Part shown: in pieces, positions 1 through 4,939 of the stretch
Numbering within the stretch: the first letter of the stretch is position 1
Layout of the letters: every line of letters begins with the position of its first letter
Assembly (NCBI GenBank): GCA_902158745.1
Contig: CABGHH010000121.1
Span: 1 to 5,355 of the forward strand
Origin: Candidatus Methanolliviera sp. GoM_asphalt
GTDB lineage: Archaea > Halobacteriota > Methanoliparia > Methanoliparales > Methanoliparaceae
Length of the DNA stretch: 5,355 bases
Reading direction: 5' to 3'
Program-made: the position numbers and the translations under genes
The notes under the pieces: generated by a model
Database searches by the model: none
What the model was told of the DNA's origin: nothing
What the model saw: only the letters and a program-made list of their open reading frames with translations

Positions 1-245
1 CGATATATTAAATTTATTATCCCAAGATATCGTAAAATTATTGGGTGTTCATCAATTGATTTTCAGCTACCGCGCCCTTGCAATGAGAGCGTTGCTTATC
101 TTCTTTGAAAAATAGCACAGTTTATTTGAGGGTGTCAAATTAGAATTGTAACATAAAAAGCTATCTAAAATTTCAGAGCATTCAGATACGATTTCTCTGG
201 TAAAATGGCAGATGAATGCCTTTGTTTTTCTTTTTAACCGTGTTG

Positions 246-261
246 AAACTGGTTATATGGC
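246..261. repeat. Imperfect direct repeat, copy 1 (partner at 395-410)
   Basis: AAACTGGTTATATGGC here matches AAAGTGGTTATATCGC at 395-410 in 14 of 16 positions, in the same orientation and 149 bp apart. In AT-rich DNA this could be chance. It could also be a pair of binding sites or the trace of an old duplication. Confidence 0.3.
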
Positions 262-279
262 AAAAAAGATATAGAATTT

Positions 280-298
280 TTGCATACATCGTATGCAA
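280..298. repeat. Short perfect inverted repeat, 8-bp arms, 3-base loop
   Basis: TTGCATAC and GTATGCAA are perfect reverse complements separated by ATC. The dyad lies in the gene-free left region, about 145 bp beyond the stop codon of the 543-residue gene. It could be a protein-binding operator or a small RNA hairpin. It is not followed by a T-run on either strand, so it does not look like an intrinsic terminator. The pairing is seen directly; any function is inference. Confidence 0.6.
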
Positions 299-359
299 TC
301 TCAAAATATTGTTTAAGCCTACCAAATTTGAAATAGAGTGAAATTAAGTTAGCACCACC

Positions 360-366
360 AAAAAAA
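360..366 (-). terminator. Possible oligo-T terminator for the minus-strand cassette
   Basis: The plus strand has seven consecutive A, giving T7 in the minus-strand non-template DNA about 77 bases past the stop codon at 443-445. Archaeal RNA polymerase often terminates at oligo-T without a stem-loop, and no strong hairpin precedes this run. It is the longest minus-strand T-run just downstream of the cassette. This is a weak call. Confidence 0.25.
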
Positions 367-394
367 GGTTCAAAACTGCCGCATAACACGGAAT

Positions 395-410
395 AAAGTG
401 GTTATATCGC
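395..410. repeat. Imperfect direct repeat, copy 2 (partner at 246-261)
   Basis: Second copy of the 16-base repeat, with two mismatches to the first. It lies about 35 bp beyond the stop codon of the 543-residue minus-strand gene, so it may fall in that transcript's 3' untranslated region. Function unknown. Confidence 0.3.
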
Positions 411-442
411 TTATTGAATTTTTTGAGAAAATAGACTTATTT

Positions 443-2074
443 CTAATTAGACGGCCTCAGGTCTCTTGCAATCTCCTTGATCTTTTTAATCACTTCACTA
501 ATATCTAAGATTTTCCAATTTCTTAGATCAAGCATATAGAACCCTATATTTTTCCCATGTTTCTTTTGCCAGCTCTTGTAATTATCTTTTATCTCTTTCA
601 AATCCTTTAGATGTCTCAAAAAGGTTAGATTATCCAAAACTAAATTGATCTTCTGAACAGATGTTATTTCTTCATATTTTCCAATTGTATGCGTGATTTT
701 ATTTCTTGCTATTTTCCCCTCACGATCTTCAGAGAAGAGTGTTTCAACTTCATATACCGTATCTTCAACTTTTATATCAGCAGAAATATCACCGCCAAGC
801 TCTTCTTTTGTATCCTTCTCGGTTTTTATCTTCTCTTTTATCTGAAGGAGATCTGGTTTTGGAGGAAGTTTCCCATCTTCTATCAATTTTTGAGTCAAAT
901 ATCTTACCAAAAACTGTTTCATCAATAAATGCTCTTCAGATTCATCTCCTTCATTTGGTTTTGTGGCATCAACATATATTCCTCCTCTTTCTTTAGAGAT
1001 AGCTTTAAGAGTCTCCTCAAAATTCTTTCTTGCCGAATCAAAGATATAGTCGAAAGTGCCACTTTCTTCTGTCTTCACAGAGCCCCATACCATCTCTGAT
1101 ATTTTTCTTGCCAATTTTGTATCTAATTCTCTTGGTTTTAGCATGATTATATTTACTCGATGACGTTCTGGGAAAGAATAAAATATTCCATTAAATATAA
1201 TAAAACCAAAATTCTGTGAGAATAATTGTTCTATTCTATTAAATATGCGATCTCTATCTTGTTTTTTAAGTTTATCCCATTCCTCTTTACTCAACCGTGC
1301 GGAAAAGATTTTATCTTCTGCCTCTATCCATCTTATCTCCCTCTTTAACTCTTCAACATCTGAGAATATAACTGCTTTTGGTTTTCCTCCTCTCTTTTCT
1401 CGATATATTCTCTTGCATATCGTCTCTAAAGCTCCAAAAAAACTATTTTTATCGGTTTCTTCAAGACATATCATTACTGGTTCTCCGGATTCGATCTCTT
1501 CACCACCGATGAATAACAGATCGAGGAAATTTGGTATTTCTTCTGATTCTATCTCTATTTCACTGCCACTGCTTTTAGATACGTCTGTAATCTTCGCTCT
1601 TTCAACCGTTTCTTCCAACGCTCTCTCCTGTAAAGAAACGCGTTTTTGGAGTGGTATCTCCTCCAATATGACCTTTGGAATCGTGATTCTTGTCGAGACA
1701 GTTTTTAAAATTCTTCTTGGAGAGATCACAGATGGATAATTTATGGCAGATTCCTCTGCTAAATTAGGGATTATAAGCATAGAAGAATAACTTTCTTCTT
1801 CAATAATCATCGGTTTGATCTTGTTTCTATACTCTATTTGAGGATATTTTTTGATGGATGGGATTTTAAGCTCTGTATCTATATCGATTTGAAAGATTGG
1901 TGGTTTGAGTATCTCTGTTCTTCCGATTTTGTTATATTTTATAGGTTCAGATTTTTTAGCCTTAATCCTTGTCTTCTCTTTCTTGGTTTTTGATATAGAC
2001 TCTTTTTCTTCGGTCTTTCTTCTTATCCTCTCTTCCCCAGATAATTCCTCGGTTTGTATCTCTTCTTCCTCCAT
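443..2074 (-). CDS. Uncharacterised 543-residue protein with a putative C-terminal PD-(D/E)XK nuclease-like domain
   Basis: I do not recognise a named family. Residues 1-45 are a highly charged Glu/Lys/Arg segment, probably disordered, and residues 46-180 are rich in Ile, Pro and charged residues. Residues 185-330 look like an alpha/beta domain with hydrophobic strands such as EPVMICLEE (198-206) and FGFIIFN (289-295). The C-terminal part (about 378-490) has the order typical of restriction-endonuclease-like folds: a helix starting EEHLLMKQF (380-388), an Asp in SADIKV (D433), then YEVET (441-445) and a lysine-bearing helix (K459, K466), followed by the strand INLVL (476-480). YEVET gives E-V-E where most nucleases have E-x-K. 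The ATG at 2074 directly follows the TAG of the upstream frame, and GGTGA four bases upstream could be a weak ribosome site. It is likely cotranscribed with the frameshifted gene before it. There is no signal peptide or membrane segment, so it is probably cytoplasmic. The reading frame is well supported; the nuclease assignment is inference. Confidence 0.85.
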   Translation of the reverse strand: MEEEEIQTEELSGEERIRRKTEEKESISKTKKEKTRIKAKKSEPIKYNKIGRTEILKPPIFQIDIDTELKIPSIKKYPQIEYRNKIKPMIIEEESYSSMLIIPNLAEESAINYPSVISPRRILKTVSTRITIPKVILEEIPLQKRVSLQERALEETVERAKITDVSKSSGSEIEIESEEIPNFLDLLFIGGEEIESGEPVMICLEETDKNSFFGALETICKRIYREKRGGKPKAVIFSDVEELKREIRWIEAEDKIFSARLSKEEWDKLKKQDRDRIFNRIEQLFSQNFGFIIFNGIFYSFPERHRVNIIMLKPRELDTKLARKISEMVWGSVKTEESGTFDYIFDSARKNFEETLKAISKERGGIYVDATKPNEGDESEEHLLMKQFLVRYLTQKLIEDGKLPPKPDLLQIKEKIKTEKDTKEELGGDISADIKVEDTVYEVETLFSEDREGKIARNKITHTIGKYEEITSVQKINLVLDNLTFLRHLKDLKEIKDNYKSWQKKHGKNIGFYMLDLRNWKILDISEVIKKIKEIARDLRPSN

Positions 2075-2275
2075 CTATTCACCAAAATATTTTTTAAGAA
2101 CTGCATCCCTATCTGATAAGAAACTATTAAACATAAATTTCCCCTCTCTCTGCATTAAAATACTTGTCTCAGTTTCTAGAAATTTTTTAATCCTTAAAAG
2201 TGTAACACGGTCTAATCCTATCTTTTCCATAAGAGTGGAAATATTCATCGAAAATTGTTTCCCCTCCCCCCCCCT
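2075..2275 (-). pseudogene. Out-of-frame C-terminal continuation of the upstream gene (winged-helix half), beyond the G9 frameshift
   Basis: This frame is open from just after a TAA at 2276-2278, through the G-run, to a TAG at 2075-2077. It encodes 66 residues, the last 57 starting from an internal ATG at 2248. The order is helix STLMEKIG, turn, helix LDRVTLLRIKKFLE, then a beta-hairpin-like SILMQREGKFMF. Together with RKILRTMVK on the other side of the G-run, this is the expected helix order of a winged helix-turn-helix. Its TAG directly abuts the ATG of the 543-residue gene, as normal gene packing would give. The simplest reading is that it is the true end of the gene at 2187-2726, displaced by one base. 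It could instead be translated on its own from 2248 using the GGAGGGG stretch about 14 bases upstream, but that spacing is long. Confidence 0.7.
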
Positions 2276-2726
2276 TTACCATTGTTCTCAAAATCTTTCT
2301 ACAATCTGTGCCATAAGTTGGCTCTGATAGAGCCATCTGTATTCTCTGCTCCCATAATTCATCTGTTGCGTCTGGTAAATCCTCTAAATCTCTTTCCAAA
2401 TATTCACCCAACTTTTTTTGATTCTCTTTCCATCTATAGGTGAAAAGATCATTCCTAATTTTCGTACTTATATCATAAAAGGAACTCGCCAATCCATTTC
2501 CTATCTCGACCTTCTCGCCAATATTAATCCCAAAAACATCTTTTAATCGATCTCTAACTTCTTTGTCCTTGAAGAGTTCTGGATAAGCATCGATCATCTT
2601 TACAAAATCTCTTGGTAAAAGTTCTAAAAGCTGTAATACATAGTTTCTCGTTGGCAAAAGGGCATAAATGGCATTTACGATGTTGTTCAGATGCCCTTTT
2701 ATATCTTCTTCTGTTATTTCGACCAT
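2187..2726 (-). CDS. Frameshifted gene, N-terminal part: uncharacterised helical protein, putative winged-helix DNA-binding regulator
   Basis: As read, this encodes 179 residues and I recognise no named family. Residues 1-130 are predicted mostly helical and charged, beginning with the amphipathic segment EEDIKGHLNNIVNAIYALL. Residues 141-151 (DCRKILRTMVK) look like the first helix of a winged helix-turn-helix. A run of nine G (2266-2274) follows, giving four glycines and a 24-residue tail ending in CYTFKD that looks unrelated to any fold. With eight G the protein instead continues GGEGKQFS into the 57 residues of the neighbouring frame, giving 216 residues, a complete winged helix and a stop abutting the next gene. 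I therefore regard the 179-residue form as truncated. The ATG at 2726 is preceded by GGATGTGA, one mismatch from a full archaeal Shine-Dalgarno, and by a TATA-like box at 2758-2767. The citG-like stop is only 45 bp upstream on the same strand, so read-through is also possible. Confidence 0.75.
   Translation of the reverse strand: MVEITEEDIKGHLNNIVNAIYALLPTRNYVLQLLELLPRDFVKMIDAYPELFKDKEVRDRLKDVFGINIGEKVEIGNGLASSFYDISTKIRNDLFTYRWKENQKKLGEYLERDLEDLPDATDELWEQRIQMALSEPTYGTDCRKILRTMVKGGGGETIFDEYFHSYGKDRIRPCYTFKD
2266..2274 (-). repeat. Homopolymeric G9 tract (C9 on plus strand) at a frameshift
   Basis: Nine consecutive G on the coding (minus) strand, followed by A and four more G. Tracts of this kind are unstable in replication and are used as contingency switches in some bacteria; they are also frequent sequencing-error sites. 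The tract falls in what would be the glycine loop between helices 1 and 2 of a winged helix, where length changes would be tolerated structurally but would shift the frame. Eight G joins the two halves of the gene; nine, as here, separates them. Confidence 0.9.
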
Positions 2727-2757
2727 TTTTATTCACATCCGATATATAATTACTTGG

Positions 2758-2767
2758 TATTTATATC
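2758..2767 (-). promoter_or_regulatory. Candidate TATA box for the two-gene cassette
   Basis: GATATAAATA on the minus strand is centred about 36 bp upstream of the ATG at 2726. Initiation about 26 bp downstream would give a leader of about 10 bases. The box lies immediately after the citG-like stop codon. A second AT-rich element at 2740-2752 is too close to the ATG to serve as the TATA box for it. Sequence-based inference only. Confidence 0.4.
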
Positions 2768-2771
2768 TTCC

Positions 2772-3677
2772 TTAAATTTTATAACCCCCATAAGCTAAAA
2801 AGACATATAAAGATGAAACGATTATATCTGCGATGCACCCGGGATTTATCCCCTTTTTCACGAGCTCTGAATCAAATTTTCTCACTTTCTCTATCGTGTA
2901 ATCTTTCATGATTTCGTTGGCACTTTCTTTAACGCGCAACGCTTCTTCCACCCCAAATTTAGCCACGATCAGACCATCTACATGCTTTGATAGGAGAGAT
3001 ACATCCTCATAAACGATTGAATCGTTTATATCGAAGTCATCCCTCTCTGATCTATCCATCAGATTCTTCGCAACCTCAAACGTTATCGGATACCCTCTCA
3101 CCCATTCCCTTGCTACGAGATTATCCTTTGGAGAAAGTTCCATCAGTTCATAAAGACTTTTGTTTTCCTCTTTTAACTTCTGCAATGAAGAGAGGTCCTT
3201 TACATCATATCGATCTGTATCTTCAACTCTAATCTTCTCGGAGAAGAAGATTTTATAGAACTCTATTGTATCCTCTACGTCTGTCCCCTTCACTACATCA
3301 GAGACCTCTCTTCTCAACTCTTTAAGTTTTTTGTCTTCAGATAAGGATATAGACAAATCTTTGATTCTTTTAGACGTTCTCAGAAGCGGTATCAACAGAG
3401 TAAAAGCTCCAAAATGCGTATTTCCTCCGCGTTGCCACTTATGGCTCTCCTCAACTCCAAGCCTGATCAGTCTGCCGATCTTTTCCTCTGATTTATATGC
3501 CCTTACAAATATCTGGTATGCCGAGACGGATGATGCCAAAAAATGCTCATATCTGGTTTCTCCAAAATCATGCATTCTATCAATATTTCCAGGCTTTGGG
3601 TCGGCCGAAACTTCGAGGAGCATCGAGAGCTGGGCGCATCCTGCGTAAAAATATTCGTTCACTGGGTGGAATGACAT
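2772..3677 (-). CDS. CitG-family triphosphoribosyl-dephospho-CoA synthase homologue
   Basis: 301 residues, close to the usual length of the CitG/MdcB family. These enzymes make 2'-(5''-triphosphoribosyl)-3'-dephospho-CoA from ATP and dephospho-CoA, the prosthetic-group precursor of citrate and malonate lyase acyl carrier proteins. Visible family motifs are LEVSADPKPGN (21-31; CitG proteins have E-x-S-x-x-P-K-P-G), the GGNTHFGAF block (84-92; compare GVNTHKGA) and the C-terminal NPGCIADI (278-285; compare GGSADLLA). No citrate or malonate lyase subunits lie nearby. Archaeal members are common in genomes without those lyases, so the true substrate here is uncertain. The ATG at 3677 is the first start in frame and has no Shine-Dalgarno; a TATA-like box 37 bp upstream suggests a short leader or leaderless message. 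The gene is divergent from the PRC-barrel gene and 45 bp ahead of the frameshifted cassette. Family assignment is solid; biochemical role is not. Confidence 0.88.
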   Translation of the reverse strand: MSFHPVNEYFYAGCAQLSMLLEVSADPKPGNIDRMHDFGETRYEHFLASSVSAYQIFVRAYKSEEKIGRLIRLGVEESHKWQRGGNTHFGAFTLLIPLLRTSKRIKDLSISLSEDKKLKELRREVSDVVKGTDVEDTIEFYKIFFSEKIRVEDTDRYDVKDLSSLQKLKEENKSLYELMELSPKDNLVAREWVRGYPITFEVAKNLMDRSERDDFDINDSIVYEDVSLLSKHVDGLIVAKFGVEEALRVKESANEIMKDYTIEKVRKFDSELVKKGINPGCIADIIVSSLYVFLAYGGYKI

Positions 3678-3710
3678 GAAAATTTTTGATTTGGCCTTCT
3701 ATGGGTAAAG

Positions 3711-3718
3711 TATATATT
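3711..3718. promoter_or_regulatory. Near-symmetric TATA box in a divergent promoter region
   Basis: TATATATT lies almost midway between two divergent ATGs: its centre is about 35 bp from the plus-strand start at 3749 and about 37 bp from the minus-strand start at 3677. Both distances fit an archaeal TATA box with a leader of roughly 10 bases. On the plus strand it is preceded by GTAAAG, which could serve as the purine-rich BRE. A second element, AAATATATAA at 3723-3732, is too close to the plus start but could serve the minus gene with a leader of about 25 bases. Confidence 0.5.
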
Positions 3719-3748
3719 CCTGAAATATATAACTTACCAAGATGAACG

Positions 3749-4006
3749 ATGCAGGATGATATAACTTCTTTATTTGGATTGGATGTTTATACAAACGAGT
3801 GTAAACATCTGGGAAAGGTCGAGAATGCAGTATTGGATATGGACGGAAAAAAGATTGCACAACTGGCATTGACCGATGTGGATGAAGAGCTCAAGGATCC
3901 GTCAAAAAAGGGCATATTGATTCCTTATAGGTGGGTTATGGGCGTAGGAGATATAGTGCTCGTAAAACGAGTCGTTGGCTTCCCTCCTTCCATAGAGGAG
4001 GAATAA
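3749..4006 (+). CDS. Small archaeal PRC-barrel domain protein
   Basis: 85 residues made almost entirely of one PRC-barrel, a small beta-barrel found in photosynthetic reaction centre H subunits and RimM-like proteins. The pattern LFGLDVYTNECKHLGKVENAVLDMDGKK is split here as LFGLDVYT (8-15), HLGKVENAVLD (20-30) and the closing strand block GILIPYRWVMGVGDIVLVK (55-73), matching the usual order of the domain. Single-domain PRC proteins of this size are widespread in archaea. Some haloarchaeal ones (CdpB type) act in cell division with SepF, others have no known role, and I cannot assign this one. ATG 3749 is the only workable start: the ATG at 3742 runs into a stop after five codons. It has no clear Shine-Dalgarno, fitting a short leader from the TATA box at 3711. 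It is the first gene of an operon with acdB, which begins two bases after its stop. There is no signal peptide or membrane segment. Confidence 0.88.
   Translation: MQDDITSLFGLDVYTNECKHLGKVENAVLDMDGKKIAQLALTDVDEELKDPSKKGILIPYRWVMGVGDIVLVKRVVGFPPSIEEE
3995..4002 (+). promoter_or_regulatory. Strong Shine-Dalgarno site for acdB, inside the end of the PRC-barrel gene
   Basis: GAGGAGGA overlaps the last Glu codons of the PRC-barrel gene and sits seven bases before ATG 4009. It fixes the acdB start: the same frame is open from further upstream (an ATG at 3931), but that ATG lies inside the preceding gene and lacks this site. The contrast with the first gene of the operon, which has no such site, fits archaeal practice of leaderless first genes and Shine-Dalgarno-led internal genes. 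Confidence 0.85.
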
Positions 4007-4008
4007 AT

Positions 4009-4710
4009 ATGTCAAAAGACGATGCCATAAAGATAATAGATAAAATAAAAGGAGATGGGAGAGTAACATTAACGGAGTATGATAGTAAGAAGATTCTTGC
4101 GGCATACGATTTTCCTATCACCAAAGAAAAGCTTGCAAGAGATGAAGAAGAAGCCGTAAATTTTGCGAAAGAGATAGGTTACCCGGTCGTTTTAAAGATA
4201 ATATCTCCCGATATAACTCATAAAACCGATGTAGGAGGGGTTAAAGTGGATGTAAAATCCCCCGGTGAGGTGAAGACAGCATACAGCGAACTGATGGGTA
4301 TAAAGGATAAAATTAAAGATGCAGATATACACGGCGTTCTTATCCAAGAGATGGCACCAAAAGGAAACGAAGTCATCCTTGGAATGACCCAGGACCCCCA
4401 ATTTGGTCCAGTTTTGATGTTTGGGCTTGGGGGGGTATTTGTTGAGGTATTAAAAGATGTATCTTTCAGAATACCACCCCTCACGAGATTTGATGCAGAG
4501 GATATGATAAAAGAGATCAAAGCATATCCGATATTGGAGGGGGTGAGAGGGGGAGTTTCATCGGATTTGGACGCGTTGGTCGATTGTATATTGAAACTTT
4601 CGGATCTCAGCGTGGACCTATCCGATTACATAAAAGAGATGGATATAAACCCCCTCTTTGCGACGGAAAAAGGCGCGGTGGCAGTGGATTCTTTGGTTAT
4701 ATTGAAGTAA
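4009..4710 (+). CDS. acdB: Acetate-CoA ligase (ADP-forming) beta subunit, ATP-grasp
   Basis: 233 residues, the usual length of the separate beta subunit of ADP-forming acyl-CoA synthetase. This enzyme converts acyl-CoA, ADP and phosphate to the free acid, CoA and ATP, conserving energy in archaeal fermentation and acetate formation. The ATP-grasp fold spans essentially the whole chain. Diagnostic blocks are GYPVVLKI (57-64), SPDITHKTDVGGV (66-78) with His71, HGVLIQEM (108-115), FGLGGVFVEVLKDVSFR (138-154) and EMDINPL (210-216) with Asp212. From memory of the characterised archaeal enzymes, His71 of the beta subunit takes part in phosphoryl transfer and Asp212 supports catalysis; both positions match exactly here. 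The catalytic alpha subunit is not in the window and must be encoded elsewhere, as in Pyrococcus where subunits are unlinked. The acyl substrate (acetate, or branched-chain or aryl acids) cannot be told from this subunit. The gene is translated from a strong ribosome site two bases after the PRC-barrel stop. Confidence 0.93.
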   Translation: MSKDDAIKIIDKIKGDGRVTLTEYDSKKILAAYDFPITKEKLARDEEEAVNFAKEIGYPVVLKIISPDITHKTDVGGVKVDVKSPGEVKTAYSELMGIKDKIKDADIHGVLIQEMAPKGNEVILGMTQDPQFGPVLMFGLGGVFVEVLKDVSFRIPPLTRFDAEDMIKEIKAYPILEGVRGGVSSDLDALVDCILKLSDLSVDLSDYIKEMDINPLFATEKGAVAVDSLVILK

Positions 4711-4833
4711 TTTAGATGGAAGAAGAGGCGCCTTAAAAATTCCCATTGCCTGTTTATATTTGTTAGGAGGTGGGTGGGGTAGGGCATAGGTGCGGGTGGA
4801 TATGCTATCTTTTTAGTGGCCACTCTTTATCAG
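4711..4833 (+). promoter_or_regulatory. Spacer upstream of tRNA-Ile with G-rich tract, palindromes and possible promoter
   Basis: This spacer is unusually structured. AGGCGCCT (4726-4733) and AGTGGCCACT (4815-4824) are perfect palindromes; the second ends nine bases before the tRNA. Between them lies a G-rich run with four tracts of at least three G (4772-4774, 4776-4779, 4782-4784, 4794-4796), with loops of one, two and nine bases, which meets a loose G-quadruplex pattern. TTTATATTT near 4753-4761 is a possible TATA box, giving a tRNA precursor with a leader of about 50 bases. TATGCTAT at 4801-4808 is better placed for a start at the tRNA itself but is a poor match. Promoter assignment is uncertain. 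Confidence 0.35.
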
Positions 4834-4907
4834 GGGCCCGTAGCTTAGCCAGGTGGAGCGCACGGCTGATAACCGTGAGGTCGCCGGTTCAAACCCGGCC
4901 AGGCCCA
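4834..4907 (+). tRNA. tRNA-Ile (anticodon GAU)
   Basis: The cloverleaf folds cleanly: D stem GCTT/GAGC, anticodon stem CACGG/CCGTG, loop CTGATAA with anticodon GAT at 4868-4870, variable loop AGGTC, T stem GCCGG/CCGGC with loop TTCAAAC, and discriminator A73 at 4907. The sequence continues CAT, so the terminal CCA is not fully encoded and would be added by the CCA-adding enzyme, as is common in archaea. There is no intron. The acceptor stem GGGCCCG/CAGGCCC pairs except at position 6-67, where C faces A; archaeal tRNA-Ile normally has a C-G pair there. The GAU anticodon reads AUU and AUC. The gene lies on the same strand as acdB, 123 bp downstream. Confidence 0.95.
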
Positions 4908-4939
4908 CATACTCTCTTCAAATGTAAATGAAACTTAAC

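Larger units (their letters stand above)
1..442. other. Non-coding or degraded region without a recognisable gene
   Basis: I see no start-to-stop reading frame of convincing length on either strand. Short open stretches exist: a plus-strand frame open from the window edge to a TGA at 106-108, about 40 plus-strand codons ending near 272, and about 60 minus-strand codons between roughly 76 and 255. None has both a start codon and recognisable motifs. They could be remnants of a decayed gene or mobile element, but nothing in them lets me name a family. The stretch also contains a small perfect hairpin (280-298), an imperfect 16-base direct repeat (246-261 and 395-410) and an A7 run (360-366) that reads as oligo-T on the minus strand. 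Confidence 0.55.

Noticed and set aside
1..442. Insertion-sequence or CRISPR remnant
   Set aside because: There is no regularly spaced repeat, no recognisable transposase motif and no terminal inverted repeat pair with a target duplication; the short open stretches carry no motif I can name.
689..1739. Several plus-strand open frames of 79-164 codons
   Set aside because: They are antisense to the 543-residue gene and rich in Leu, Ser, Phe and Ile, as expected for the complement of a Glu/Lys-rich coding sequence.
2554..2736. 60-residue minus-strand frame overlapping the start of the frameshifted gene
   Set aside because: It lies wholly within the better-supported frame at 2187-2726 and has an Arg/Lys/Cys-rich composition typical of an out-of-frame translation.
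3931..4008. Upstream extension of the acdB frame to an ATG at 3931
   Set aside because: It would overlap most of the end of the PRC-barrel gene; the strong ribosome site at 3995-4002 and the family's N-terminus and residue numbering (His71, Asp212) place the start at 4009.
4765..4818. AGGAGGTG ribosome-site match suggesting a small gene before tRNA-Ile
   Set aside because: The nearest downstream ATG (4802) reaches a stop after four codons, and no longer frame follows at a suitable distance.
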